A DNA stretch of 64,000 nucleotides from Fragum whitleyi (Eukaryota; Mollusca; Bivalvia; Cardiida; Cardiidae): the NCBI GenBank assembly GCA_948146395.1, contig OX411543.1, positions 64,141,534 through 64,205,533 of the forward strand. The letters run 5' to 3'. Positions 56,701-57,764 of this stretch are shown here, piece after piece. Position numbers and translations under genes: made by a program. Under the pieces are notes generated by a model. It saw only the letters and a list, made by a program, of their open reading frames with translations, was not told where the DNA came from and did no database searches. Every line of letters begins with the position of its first letter. The first letter of the stretch is position 1.

Positions 56701-57085
56701 CCTATATGTTTTATAGATGAAAAATTCGAAAATCATTTTCTCAGAACCTAAATTTTGGATATCAAACAAATTTCACTGGCTTCCTTACGTGACCCTTTAT
56801 CAGACCACAAAATTTTTGTGATTGGATGAAAAGTAAGGTTTTAACAGTAGGAGGTAAATTTGCTATATTTCATTTGGCGTTGTAGATTTCTGTGATATCC
56901 CTGAGTTGATTCAACATCTACAGACAAACTACCAGTTCTGGAAGGGGGAAGAGGAAAACCCGACTACGAACTACGACCTTTCTTTACAAGGTCAAGGTCA
57001 GAGAAAAAACAGTGCTGATAACACAAACACTTCTAGTGACAATATCACAGACAGTCAGGAGAACAATTCCGGGGAAAAAACTTGA
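2577..57085 (+). CDS. PDE8: PDE8 3',5'-cyclic phosphodiesterase gene, 3' part (15 exons)
   Basis: PDE8 hydrolyses cAMP with high affinity and is insensitive to IBMX in characterised animals; that is family knowledge. The sequence shows fifteen exons joined by GT/AG introns (168, 138, 89, 101, 80, 171, 64, 127, 199, 131, 87, 139, 174, 130 and 200 nt), total 1998 nt, in frame to a TGA. The 665 residues cover the region before the PAS domain, PAS (about 30-145), a linker with the PDE8 motif [14 protein letters not shown] (about 179-192), and the catalytic domain (about 285-615). The catalytic residues seen are general acid H357, metal ligands H361, H397, D398 and D531, and invariant Q583. Vertebrate PDE8A has about 830 residues, so about 200 N-terminal residues with the REC-like region lie upstream. 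The [14 protein letters not shown] linker and the PAS domain exclude other PDE families. Vertebrate 8A versus 8B cannot be assigned; invertebrates usually have one PDE8. Confidence 0.95.
2798..2822. repeat. (AAC)n microsatellite
   Basis: About eight AAC units lie just downstream of exon 1 and just before the first HINE-like element. Confidence 0.9.
2841..4098 (+). mobile_element. HINE/pearl-like element, GCTCACCTGAG family, copy 1
   Basis: Starts TTTTTAGCTCACCTGAGCAC with a palindrome (GTGCTCAAGGTGAGC follows), then a GTCCGTCGTC microsatellite at about 2896-2935. Repeated core units follow, each built on AAATCTTCTTCTCTGAAACC and GTTCATATCAAGACCC. It ends with CTCAGGTGAGC, the inverse of the 5' motif, and a hairpin GGACCATCTTGGTCC followed by TCTTATTT. 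This layout matches the Helentron-associated elements described in bivalves. Reading frames inside it are not genes. Confidence 0.85.
4099..5687 (+). mobile_element. HINE/pearl-like element, GCTCACCTGAG family, copy 2
   Basis: Begins at the very end of copy 1 (junction TCCTCTTATTTAGCTCACC) in the same orientation. It has the same palindrome, a shorter CGTC microsatellite, more core units, and ends GGACCATCTTGGTCCTCTTGTTT. Head-to-tail placement with no spacer is noteworthy. Confidence 0.85.
5941..7126 (+). mobile_element. HINE-like element, GCTCCAC family, copy 1
   Basis: Starts TTTTTAGCTCCACTAGCTG and continues with ATTGTCATGGCGTGG and a short CGTCCGTGCG tract. About six core units follow, each containing AGAAAATGATTTTC-type sequence and the phrase TATGGGCGGAGGTCATT. 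It ends with GTGGAGC (inverse of GCTCCAC) and the hairpin AAGCCATTCATGGCTT followed by TCTAGTT. Confidence 0.8.
7252..7745 (+). mobile_element. HINE-like element, short copy
   Basis: Begins TTTTTAGCTCC with GTGCGTCGTCCGTCGTC directly after it. Three core units follow (ATTTCAATGAAATTTTACCAG type). It ends CAGGTGAGCAG with the hairpin GGCCATTCTGGCC and CTATTGT. Confidence 0.75.
7746..8248. repeat. Degenerate repeat with AAGGTCAAGGTCAT units
   Basis: No termini were found. The middle (about 7995-8075) has several GGTCAAGGTCATCT phrases typical of degraded element cores. Nothing coding was seen. Confidence 0.45.
8249..9517 (+). mobile_element. HINE/pearl-like element, GCTCACCTGAG family, copy 3
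   Basis: Full-length relative of the copies at 2841 and 4099. It has the palindrome GCTCACCTGAGCAC with its inverse, a GTCGTCCGTCGTCC tract at 8305-8350, core units, CTCAGGTGAGCG, the hairpin GGACCATCTTGGTCC and CTCTTGT. The 60-73 residue reading frames in it, on both strands, repeat at the same places in sister copies and are not genes. Confidence 0.85.
9751..9990 (+). mobile_element. HINE-like fragment (5' end only)
   Basis: TTTTAGCTCATCTGTGCAC and a matching GTGCTCACGG palindrome mark a 5' end. The body lacks the microsatellite, and the next element begins at 9991, which probably truncated it. Confidence 0.55.
11886..13409 (+). mobile_element. HINE/pearl-like element with 156 bp tandem array
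   Basis: Starts TTTTTATACGCCCGTC with the palindrome CCCGTCGAAGACGGG. A CGTCCGG-type G+C-rich tract follows at 11937-11997, then the tandem array. It ends with GACGGGCGT, the inverse of ACGCCCGTC, an imperfect GTGACAATTTGGCAC hairpin and CTTGTTT. This is the same plan as the other HINE-like families with unrelated ends. Confidence 0.8.
12093..13318. repeat. Tandem array, eight units of exactly 156 bp
   Basis: The phrase AAGAACCATAACTCTACCTG or its variant recurs at 12093, 12249, 12405, 12561, 12717, 12873, 13029 and 13185, always 156 bp apart with no indel. Since 156 is a multiple of three, minus-strand frames stay open across units (for example 11918-12406 and 12776-13147); these are not proteins. 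Confidence 0.95.
14118..15811. other. Intron, mostly unrecognised
   Basis: AT-rich. A hairpin at 15361-15432 (AGAAATTGCATG... GCAATTTCTCC) resembles the middle of family D and may be a decayed copy. ACAGGTCCACTACCTTA at 15660 resembles one end of the foldback at 39753. Otherwise nothing was recognised. Confidence 0.4.
15812..16480 (-). mobile_element. Family N element, interrupted copy
   Basis: Read on the minus strand this matches 23462-23830: the block with ACTAGTG and TAACTATGCAAA (here 16345-16480), then ATATTATAAATAGAATATAA and a foldback around GTCATCTATAAAC (15812-15985). The two blocks are separated by about 350 bp of a different element. Confidence 0.65.
15986..16344 (+). mobile_element. 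HINE-like fragment inside family N
   Basis: Begins near GACCGAAGGTCAGATGAGCT with TGTCTGTCCATCTGTCTTTC after it, then two core-like units (CTTGTTTACGCTATAAAGCC and a variant). This is the usual palindrome, microsatellite and core order. No 3' hairpin was found. Confidence 0.55.
16493..16805 (+). mobile_element. Family L MITE, copy 1 (5 bp target duplication)
   Basis: Begins CAGGGGTGTGGA and ends TTCACACCCCAG, imperfect inverted ends. ATTAT flanks both sides (16488-16492; 16806-16810). An internal palindrome (ATGAAGAAAATGCT with AGCATTTTTCTTCAT) lies at 16640-16680. Its right end is 74 bp upstream of PDE8 exon 2. The reading frame 16634-17050 runs from this repeat into the exon and is not a protein as a whole. 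Confidence 0.85.
16880..17017 (+). CDS. PDE8: PDE8 exon 2: PAS domain core
   Basis: Encodes residues 57-102: [20 protein letters not shown], then a variable loop, ending [16 protein letters not shown] is the signature of a PAS domain, the regulatory ligand or partner module in PDE8. The acceptor is ctttttcag|TAT and the donor AAT|gtaagg, phase 0 at both ends. Confidence 0.94.
17080..17316. mobile_element. Family A MITE, copy 1
   Basis: Inverted ends GAGCCTGTATGTGACATTTCC and GGAAATGTCAGGCACATGCTC, flanked on both sides by ATTT. A central hairpin pairs AGACTCTGGTCAG with CTGACCAGAGTCT (17227-17266). About 237 bp. Related copies are at 22082, 44629 and 56351. The short plus-strand frame over it is not a gene. 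Confidence 0.85.
17787..18132. mobile_element. Family K MITE, copy 2
   Basis: Left end TACAGTAAAACTTGCATTAA and right end TTGAGTAAGATTGACCGTA are imperfect inverted repeats, with AAGCGACCAC and GTCGCTTAA inside. It ends 11 bp upstream of PDE8 exon 3, so it supplies most of that exon's acceptor region. Confidence 0.75.
18144..18232 (+). CDS. PDE8: PDE8 exon 3: PAS domain C-terminal strands
   Basis: Encodes residues 103-131 plus two bases: [20 protein letters not shown] then [10 protein letters not shown]. This matches the E/KWQGVYYARRKSGD stretch of PDE8 PAS domains. Borders are ttacag|AAA and GG|gtaagt, phase 0 to phase 2. It is needed to bridge exon 2 (ends phase 0) and exon 4 (needs one leading base). 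At 89 nt it is too short for most open-frame scans. The acceptor has a weak pyrimidine tract because it abuts a MITE. Confidence 0.92.
18233..18715. other. Intron, nothing recognised
   Basis: AT-rich, no shared repeat or reading frame of interest was seen. Confidence 0.4.
18716..19780 (+). mobile_element. HINE-like element, 5'-truncated
   Basis: Core units of about 146 bp built on AAACTAGGTCACTGTGTCAA and TGATCAACCTGAAATT, then a different core at 19490-19570 (CTTCTCCTAAATCATTGGGC). The end is ACTCAGGTAAGTGA, hairpin GGACCATCATGGTCC and TCTTGTTT. No 5' palindrome or microsatellite was found. The two core types suggest a mosaic. Confidence 0.65.
20203..20260. repeat. Family G palindrome, copy 1
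   Basis: AGCGCAAAATGGTTGTAACT pairs with AGTTACAACTCTTTTGCGCT around a CTATAaacaTATAG centre. One of five dispersed near-perfect palindromes of about 60-75 bp (see 22935, 38004, 38669, 63471). Confidence 0.9.
20408..20452. repeat. Family B hairpin, copy 1
   Basis: ACAAAGATCAGATTGCAC pairs with GCAGGCTGATCTTTGTCT, followed by ATACCTCCTGC. Part of a family with at least eight copies in the window. Confidence 0.8.
20505..21346 (+). mobile_element. HINE-like element, 5'-truncated
   Basis: At least four ~146 bp core units of the AAAAACTAGGTCACAGGGTC type, a short spacer, then CAGGTGAGCGA, hairpin GGGCCACTATGGCCC and TCTTGTT. It is related in core to the element at 18716, with a differing 3' hairpin loop. 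Confidence 0.7.
21376..21905 (+). mobile_element. HINE-like fragment (TATACCC type)
   Basis: Begins TTTATACCCAATAACA with GGGGGGTATATTAGGGTC as its palindromic partner, then GTCTGTCGGTCTGTCAGTC. Two ~240 bp units with GTGATCAGTATCAAGC follow. No 3' end was seen. Confidence 0.6.
22082..22253. mobile_element. Family A MITE, copy 2, truncated
   Basis: GATCCTGTGTGTGACATTTC and the internal AGACTCTGGTCAGACTGTG match the left two thirds of family A. The right arm is missing. Confidence 0.75.
22375..22475 (+). CDS. PDE8: PDE8 exon 4: end of PAS and start of linker
   Basis: Encodes [18 protein letters not shown] followed by [15 protein letters not shown], residues 132-165. KISHYVSVR corresponds to KIRHFVSIKK at the end of PDE8 PAS domains. 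The rest is variable linker. Borders tctttcag|A and G|gtaagt; it enters with one base completing a glycine codon and leaves with one base. Confidence 0.92.
22935..23006. repeat. Family G palindrome, copy 2
   Basis: ATGGCTCAGCATGAAACAGT pairs with its inverse ending TGCTGTGCCAT. The centre is CCTATAaacaTATAGG. Length 72 bp. Confidence 0.9.
23462..23830 (+). mobile_element. Family N element, copy 1
   Basis: Begins AGAGGATATTGAATGATTGG. It contains TTACACTAGTGGAATAACT, paired TGACGTCA-like motifs and ATATTATAAATAGAATATAA, and ends near GTCATCTATAAACAGATAT. The same blocks occur in reverse at 15812-16480, and an end fragment at 53693. Confidence 0.65.
24337..24753. mobile_element. Family M MITE, copy 1
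   Basis: TAACATCCTGAAATTGACA at the left and TGTCAATTTCACGGTGCTGT at the right are inverted ends. An internal foldback lies at 24600-24670 (GGGAGTTAATA... GGATTACCTCCC, with TTCCTGAACAAAATTAGCGA at its centre). Copy 2 is at 60483. Confidence 0.85.
24881..24933. repeat. Family B hairpin, copy 2
   Basis: TAGACTTAGATCAGACTTC pairs with GCAGTCTGATCTGTGTCTA. It sits about 130 bp beyond the family M copy, as at 60913. Confidence 0.8.
25185..25290. repeat. 106 bp near-perfect palindrome
   Basis: ATATCTTTTACGGTAAATAA... pairs with ...CGTTATTTAAGAATCTAAAGATAT. The inner arms AAATCTTAATTTTTGAGAAT are exact around a gaca loop. No second copy was seen. Confidence 0.9.
25593..25951. mobile_element. Family H MITE with nested hairpins, copy 1
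   Basis: Long inverted ends: GAGGTAAAGCCAGTCTAAAA on the left and TTTTAGACTGGCTTTACTTC on the right; homology extends outward to TATAGGCAAAGGTA and TACTTTTATCTATA. Each arm has its own hairpin GGGTACTCATTT / AAATGAGTACC around a GTCTC(AT)GAGAC-like centre. Confidence 0.85.
25952..27507. other. Intron, nothing recognised
   Basis: No repeat shared with the rest of the window, and no reading frame with coding character. Opposed frames at 26893-27183 overlap on both strands and lack recognisable motifs. Confidence 0.4.
27508..27678. mobile_element. Family H MITE, right half only
   Basis: Matches the right half of 25593-25951 (GTTGGTACTCATTGGTAATG, GAGTACAAACATAGGGTTTC, AGATTTTAGACTGGCT). The left arm is lost. 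Confidence 0.75.
27722..27790. repeat. Family B hairpin, copy 3
   Basis: GTATAGACAAAGATTAGCC pairs with CTGTCTGATCTTAGTCTTTA around a TGCACAtgtaaaTGTGC centre. Confidence 0.8.
28072..29343 (+). mobile_element. HINE/pearl-like element, GCTCACCTGAG family, interrupted
   Basis: Starts AAGCTCACCTGAGCAC, with a CGTCTGTCGTCCGTCGTC tract at about 28141-28160. Core units of about 135-145 bp follow (CCACAAATATGGCCCAATCT type). The 3' end is CTCAGGTGAGCGATC, GGACCATCAT, then a family L insertion, then CATGGTCCTCTTGTTT. Removing the insertion gives the normal hairpin. Confidence 0.85.
28980..29327 (-). mobile_element. Family L MITE, copy 2, inside a HINE 3' hairpin
   Basis: Ends CAGGGGTGTGGAAAT and GGAATTCCACATTCCTG. 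ATCAT flanks both sides (28975-28979; 29328-29332). The uninterrupted sequence GGACCATCATGGTCC occurs at 19755 and 53504 in sister elements, which confirms the 5 bp target duplication. An internal palindrome (ATGAAGAAAATGCT) is at 29115-29150. Strand is arbitrary. Confidence 0.9.
29587..29666 (+). CDS. PDE8: PDE8 exon 5: conserved linker motif
   Basis: Encodes residues 166-192: [18 protein letters not shown] then [22 protein letters not shown] is a PDE8 hallmark between PAS and catalytic domains. RRRES lies just upstream and fits a basophilic (PKA-type) phosphorylation consensus; in mammalian PDE8A a PKA site lies in this linker. Borders ttgcag|GA and AAA|gtatgt. Confidence 0.94.
29724..29952 (+). 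mobile_element. Family D MITE, 229 bp, copy 2
   Basis: TTAACCCTTTCCTGTTTTAC at the start and AAACAGCAAAGGGTTAA at the end are inverted. The TTAA at each end suggests a piggyBac-type target site. Central palindrome AGAAATTGCTTgtcagAAGCAATTTCT. The same length (229 bp) is found at 48521 and 57765. Confidence 0.9.
30480..31640. other. CpG-rich block in intron
   Basis: CpG is clearly denser here than in the AT-rich surroundings (for example CGCTTGCGCTCGCGCTGCG near 30498, GGGCGCGGTAGGCGTGGCGT near 31120, AACGCCGTGCATG near 31535). ACGACAA-type motifs repeat at 30920-31000. No long reading frame or known family was recognised. It could be a young mobile element, an unmethylated regulatory region or an internal promoter. 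Confidence 0.5.
31686..31715. repeat. Poly(A) followed by (GA)n
   Basis: Twenty A then five GA units. It lies just after the CpG-rich block and could be the tail of a retroposed sequence; this is not proven. Confidence 0.85.
32193..33740 (+). mobile_element. HINE/pearl-like element, GCTCACCTGAG family, copy 5
   Basis: Starts TTTTTAGCTCACCTGAGCAC, with GTCCGTCGTGCGTCGTCC tracts (32249-32297). Seven or so core units follow with CCACCAGGTGCGGAGCA and GGGGGAGGGGG. It ends CTCAGGTGAGCGACCC, hairpin GGGCCAACGGCCC and TCTTGTTT. The core differs from copies 1-3 although the ends agree. Confidence 0.85.
34430..34505 (+). mobile_element. SINE 3' fragment
   Basis: AATCCATGGTTTGGTGCTCC and GGCGTAAAACCCCAATAAAC match the 3' domain and tail seen at 49670-49795 and, in reverse, at 57407-57625. 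Confidence 0.55.
34986..35253. mobile_element. MITE with GTGACCCATCACACT ends
   Basis: Left AATTGTGACCCATCACACTA and right TAGCGTGACAGGTCACAATT are inverted ends; AGGGACCTTAT and AAAGGTCCC continue the match. A central palindrome CCCTAGTCAGTCTG / CAGCCAGACTAGGG surrounds TACTGTCCGCG. Single copy in the window. Confidence 0.8.
35254..36459. other. Intron, nothing recognised
   Basis: AT-rich; a few CAAGGTCA phrases near 35660 may be decayed element core. Confidence 0.4.
36460..36604 (+). CDS. Possible terminal exon or coding relic, unknown
   Basis: After an acceptor-like ggtttttag, an open frame reads [20 protein letters not shown] then [20 protein letters not shown], ending SNYNAS and a stop. 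The amino-acid composition and regular hydrophobic spacing look protein-like. It does not belong to PDE8. I do not recognise the family. It may be the last exon of another gene nested in the intron, a pseudogene piece, or chance. Confidence 0.25.
36605..38003. other. Intron, nothing recognised
   Basis: AT-rich with several short open frames on both strands that show no motif. GTTTAAACAGGGACT is duplicated around 37596-37625. Confidence 0.4.
38004..38075. repeat. Family G palindrome, copy 3
   Basis: ATGGCTTAGCCCAAAACAGT pairs with ACTGTTTTGCACTGAGCCAT. Length 72 bp, the same as copy 2. Confidence 0.9.
38669..38734. repeat. Family G-like palindrome, copy 4
   Basis: GGGTTGGTGCAAAATTTGTG pairs with TTTGCGCCAATCCT. 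Its centre is GCCTAT / GTAGGC. It is more diverged and links copies 1-3 with copy 5. Confidence 0.75.
38990..39052. repeat. Family B hairpin, copy 4
   Basis: GTATAGACTAAGATTAGTCT pairs with CTGATCTTAGCTTATAC around TGCACAgtTGTGCA. Confidence 0.85.
39298..39428. mobile_element. Family J foldback, composite copy
   Basis: Outer arms CCCTGTGTTCAGGATGACAA and TTGTCTTCCTGAACGCAGGG. Inner arms TTTATACCCTGCTTTGCATG and CATGCAAAGTGGGGTATAAT. The outer arms alone form 49880-49964; the inner arms alone form 63763-63849. Confidence 0.85.
39753..39925. mobile_element. Foldback element with TTAAGGTARTGRACC ends
   Basis: TTTAAGGTAATGAACCCGTT and ATGGTTCCACTACCTTAAG are inverted. The centre pairs GAGGTTTCCT with AGGAAACCTC. 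One end is also seen near 15660. Confidence 0.7.
40203..40270. repeat. Family B hairpin, copy 5
   Basis: GGTGGTGTAGATTAAGATCA pairs with TGATCTTTGTCTATACCTCC. CTGCCAAAGCAGG follows. Confidence 0.8.
40880..41050 (+). CDS. PDE8: PDE8 exon 6: helix before catalytic domain
   Basis: Encodes residues 193-249: [40 protein letters not shown], and [11 protein letters not shown]. This is very close to the VINIINAAQENSPVTVAEAL block of PDE8. Borders cttctag|GTC and TCT|gtaagc, phase 0 at both ends. Confidence 0.95.
41051..42263. other. Intron with one palindrome, otherwise unrecognised
   Basis: Open frames at 41068-41250 and 41290-41428 look somewhat protein-like (for example [19 protein letters not shown]) but no family was recognised and no clear exon borders exist. 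Confidence 0.35.
41694..41775. repeat. 82 bp palindrome
   Basis: CATTTGCAGAGATCCTAAAA pairs with TTTTTAGGGTCCCTGCAAATG; an inner TAACGCCCAAGT / ACTTGGGCGTTA pair is exact. GAGGGTCCCTGCAAATATTA at 62813 resembles one arm. Confidence 0.85.
42264..43028 (+). mobile_element. HINE-like element, TCTCACTGGCC type
   Basis: Starts TTTTTTAGTCTCACTGGCC with GGCCAAAGGCC hairpin, TTTTGTCATGGTGGTG and GTGTCTGTCTGTATGTG. Core units follow, including an exact tandem pair at 42653-42708 (TTGAAATTAAAAAAAAGCTT). It ends AGTGGAGTGATACAAGCC and CTCTTGCTT. Confidence 0.7.
43029..44353. other. Intron, nothing recognised
   Basis: Very AT-rich, no repeats or coding signals recognised. Confidence 0.45.
44354..44628 (+). 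mobile_element. Family L MITE, copy 3, truncated
   Basis: CAGGAGTGTGGAAGTACAGA start, then CTTGTC-like phrases and a decayed internal palindrome (AAGAAGAGGCTGG... CAGCATTTCCTTC). The right end is replaced by family A at 44629. Confidence 0.6.
44629..44704. mobile_element. Family A MITE, copy 4, internally deleted
   Basis: GAGCCTGTACATGAGATGTCC followed at once by GCGCAAAGTAAAGACTCTGA, the opposite arm of family A. Preceded by ATTT as in the other copies. Confidence 0.7.
44705..45630. other. Intron, nothing recognised
   Basis: AT-rich; no shared repeat seen. Confidence 0.4.
45631..46070 (+). mobile_element. HINE-like element, short and decayed
   Basis: TTTTTTTAGGCTCAAGTGAGC start without a microsatellite, three core units (GATTTCAATGATTG, ATTTTGATTGGACCATAAAA types) and CAGGCCCTCTTGTTTTA end. 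The core resembles 7252-7745. Confidence 0.65.
46071..47046. other. Intron, nothing recognised
   Basis: AT-rich; a T-run at 46766-46776. No shared repeats. Confidence 0.4.
47047..47110 (+). CDS. PDE8: PDE8 exon 7: linker, small exon
   Basis: Encodes residues 250-270: [20 protein letters not shown] then A plus one base. [10 protein letters not shown] aligns with DGLRRLSGNE in vertebrate PDE8. Sequence similarity is modest, but exons 6 and 8 require a piece of length 3n+1 between them and this 64 nt exon supplies it. Borders attatag|CAA and G|gtagga. Confidence 0.8.
47932..48123 (+). CDS. Unassigned open frame, possible alternative exon
   Basis: After gatttcag, an open frame reads [40 protein letters not shown], ending FINHFS and a stop at 48123. 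A donor-like G|gtgtaa at 48085 would make an internal exon of 154 nt (3n+1) entering in phase 0 and leaving in phase 1, the same phases as exon 7. It could therefore replace exon 7 without a frameshift. No homology was recognised; it may be chance or a pseudogene piece. Confidence 0.25.
   Translation, partial: LSKLKKYRTKEQRKIYLYEVKKNYLIQQFDSLLKNSVADKSSQSLLLEGLLGVIEYMFINHFS
48231..48300. repeat. Family B hairpin, copy 6
   Basis: GGTGGTGTAGATTAAGATCA and GCTGATCTTAGTCTATCCCT with a decayed centre. It lies 50 bp before PDE8 exon 8. Confidence 0.75.
48353..48479 (+). CDS. PDE8: PDE8 exon 8: start of catalytic region
   Basis: Encodes residues 271-312: [20 protein letters not shown], then [20 protein letters not shown] and N. 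WDFNIFE is the conserved start of class I PDE catalytic domains in PDE8. Borders tttcag|GT and CG|gtatgt. Confidence 0.94.
48521..48749 (+). mobile_element. Family D MITE, 229 bp, copy 3
   Basis: TTAACACTTTCCTGTTTTAC to AAACAGCAAAGGGTTAA. Nearly identical to 29724-29952. It begins 41 bp after the donor of PDE8 exon 8. Confidence 0.9.
49231..49429 (+). CDS. PDE8: PDE8 exon 9: catalytic domain with general acid
   Basis: Encodes residues 313-379: [20 protein letters not shown], then [20 protein letters not shown] and [16 protein letters not shown]. The [10 protein letters not shown] motif gives the general acid H357 and metal ligand H361 of the PDE HD-type site. Borders atttcag|T and AAG|gtacga. 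The ATG at 49259 is internal. Confidence 0.97.
49670..49795 (+). mobile_element. SINE 3' fragment
   Basis: GGTTGTAATGGTAGTTCTGG, GATACCAAAGATCC, TTAGGTGCTGCTACC and the tail GTTAAACCCCAATCAATCAA. The reverse complement of 57407-57500 carries the same blocks. Confidence 0.65.
49880..49964. mobile_element. Family J palindrome, outer-arm type
   Basis: TAAACTCCTACCCTGTGTTC pairs with GAACACAGGGCTCAGGTTTA. The inner GATGACAAAACAGTGCAA is exact except for one base. Located in the 599 bp intron between exons 9 and 10, 64 bp before exon 10. Confidence 0.9.
50029..50159 (+). CDS. PDE8: PDE8 exon 10: catalytic HD motif
   Basis: Encodes residues 380-422 plus two bases: [50 protein letters not shown] gives metal ligands H397 and D398. 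The donor is GT|gtaggt at 50160; reading through to the TAG would end the protein, and the phase of exon 11 confirms the splice. Acceptor tttttcag|CAA. Confidence 0.96.
50169..50505 (-). mobile_element. Family C MITE, copy 2, 3'-truncated
   Basis: Reverse orientation: TTTATCGAGGAATTACGGTAG, GATAAACTCACTGCC, CATAGCAATCACATG, ATTTCATTGAGGGAGAAAC. It begins 9 bp after the exon 10 donor and fills two thirds of this 502 bp intron. Confidence 0.8.
50662..50748 (+). CDS. PDE8: PDE8 exon 11: catalytic domain
   Basis: Encodes residues 423-451: V(AV)[15 protein letters not shown] and [22 protein letters not shown] matches the VLESHHTALAF block of PDE8. Borders atttcag|G and AG|gtaagt, phase 2 in and phase 2 out. 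Confidence 0.96.
50954..52492 (+). mobile_element. HINE/pearl-like element with 160 bp tandem array
   Basis: Starts AGTCCCCTACCGGCGAAAGC with palindrome CCGAAGGGGACT, then a GTCTGTCCGTCCGTCCGTC microsatellite (50998-51047). The end has CCGGTAGGGGACT, the inverse of the start, then hairpin GTATTGCCATGCAATAC and GCTTGTTT. The layout is shared with 11886-13409 though the sequences are unrelated. It fills most of the intron between exons 11 and 12. Confidence 0.85.
51049..52335. repeat. Tandem array, eight units of about 160 bp
   Basis: ATTTCAGTTTTCCGGAC-type starts recur at 51049, 51209, 51370, 51530, 51690, 51851, 52011 and 52173, so spacing is 160-162 bp. Each unit has GAGATATTGAGCTGATTT and ATGAGTTACAGAACRAGTTC. 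The ~160 bp length is typical for the core repeats of bivalve pearl elements. Confidence 0.95.
52572..52710 (+). CDS. PDE8: PDE8 exon 12: catalytic domain
   Basis: Encodes residues 452-498: [60 protein letters not shown] is strongly conserved in PDE8. Borders ttttcag|G and CTC|gtgagt. The tail KAEETSSL is the loop that is variable among PDE8 proteins. Confidence 0.96.
52816..53528 (+). mobile_element. HINE/pearl-like element, GCTCACCTGAG family, copy 6
   Basis: TTTTTAGCTCACCTGAGCAC start, GTGTCGTGCGTCGTCTG tract, core of the type CCACAAATATGGC as in 28072-29343, and an intact GGACCATCATGGTCCTCTTGT end. This intact hairpin is the empty-site comparison for the insertion at 28980. It starts 105 bp after PDE8 exon 12. 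Confidence 0.85.
53529..54556. other. Intron with repeat fragments
   Basis: 53693-53770 (AGAGGATATTGAATCATAAA, TTTATCTGTTTATATGTGAC) is a fragment of family N. 54245-54540 has GTCCATCTGTCTGTCTGTC and AAGGTCAAGGTCACAGCTC, a decayed HINE-like fragment. The rest is unrecognised. Confidence 0.5.
54557..54730 (+). CDS. PDE8: PDE8 exon 13: catalytic metal-binding aspartate
   Basis: Encodes residues 499-556: [69 protein letters not shown] holds metal ligand D531. The start SGTGSPDS assumes acceptor ttatag|AGT; use of the next AG would shift the frame. Donor CAG|gtaaat. Confidence 0.95.
54731..55813. other. Intron with diffuse repeat
   Basis: At 55320-55400 and 55720-55765 the phrases TTTTCGCCACTTTTAACC and TTTTTCGCCACCTGGCAAAA recur, flanking 350 bp; this may be a decayed dispersed repeat. 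55185-55260 and the rest were not recognised. Confidence 0.4.
55814..55943 (+). CDS. PDE8: PDE8 exon 14: substrate-binding pocket
   Basis: Encodes residues 557-599: [44 protein letters not shown]583 in KSQTSF is the invariant glutamine that binds the purine, and F586 is the clamp position. Borders atttcag|ACT and T|gtaagt. Confidence 0.97.
56010..56885 (+). mobile_element. HINE-like core fragment, GCTCCAC type, interrupted
   Basis: Four or five core units like those at 5941-7126 (GGCGGAGGTCATTT, ATCATTTTCTCAGAA, GATATCAACCAAA). No 5' or 3' terminus was found. A family A MITE sits inside at 56351. The fragment runs to the exon 15 acceptor. Confidence 0.65.
56351..56588. mobile_element. Family A MITE, copy 3
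   Basis: GAGCCTGTGTGTGACATTTCC and its inverse GGAAATCTCACGCACAGGCTC, 238 bp. ATTT flanks both sides. The sister sequence AAAATCATTTTCTCAGAATC (for example 6833-6854) shows the site without the insertion. The central hairpin is AGACTCTGGTCAG / CTGGTCAGAGTCT. Confidence 0.9.
56886..57085 (+). CDS. PDE8: PDE8 exon 15: C-terminus and stop
   Basis: Encodes residues 600-665 and [23 protein letters not shown] continues the domain's last helix ([20 protein letters not shown] in vertebrates). A hydrophilic tail rich in N, S, T, Q and E follows, with [10 protein letters not shown] and [11 protein letters not shown]. Acceptor gttgtag|AT. The tail is longer than in vertebrate PDE8A and is not conserved. 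Confidence 0.94.
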
Positions 57086-57406
57086 TGTGGGTGCCCTAAT
57101 TATGTAGGGTATATTCTACTGACATAGCGTCCTATACATGGTCACATGATAATGTAACTATGGTCATGTGATCTCTTTGTTGTCTAGATCTGTAGAGAAC
57201 GTATTTTGTTGGTATAAAAATAACAACAAAAACTGTGGAACCCCTCTGTTGCAGTTCTTCAAGCAGAGGTAAAGACTTTGTATCTATAAATTGCTTTATC
57301 TTTAGCAATTTGCCTTTTGAAAACAATACCAGATACTTTCAATCATGGTTTATGTGATGTAGCATTTCTTCAGATGACTGTACAAATACAAAAAAATGAA
57401 ATTAAA
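57086..57406 (+). other. PDE8 3' UTR with candidate poly(A) signal
   Basis: ATTAAA at 57401-57406 is the first plausible poly(A) signal, 316 bp after the stop. It sits directly at the edge of a reverse SINE. Other candidates are further down, such as AATAAA at 59986. RNA evidence would be needed to choose. Confidence 0.35.
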
Positions 57407-57625
57407 GCTGGAGCACCTGCCACTGGATTCCTGGTATTTCTCACACCAGTATTACTATTACATCCTTTCCTAGCCTCCAGCTTCTATCCCACATAGGTCT
57501 ATGATAATCAACCTATTAGTGGAAAGCAAGCAGTTGGGAAGGTTGAGTGCTGCCATCATGAATCAAACCCAGGACCTTTCAATAGGGAAGTTGGACTCCA
57601 ATAGTTCAATGATACCAGGAATGTA
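57407..57625 (-). mobile_element. tRNA-derived SINE, reverse orientation
   Basis: Read on the minus strand: ATTGGAGTCCAACTTCCC, AAAGGTCCTGGGTTTGATTC (B-box-like), AATACTGGTGTGAGAAATAC, GCAGGTGCTCCAGC. The order is tRNA-like head then 3' domain. The 3' domain is shared with 49670 and 34430. Confidence 0.6.
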
Positions 57626-57764
57626 GCTGGTAATAGTAGATCTACAACCAGTGTAAATTGCTGGAAATTGCATCATATTCAATGTGCTGACAGCACTTTA
57701 ATGGCAACTGGCAATGCGAGTCCGGATTTATTTTGAAATGCATTTCTGTCAATAATCCTCTGAT

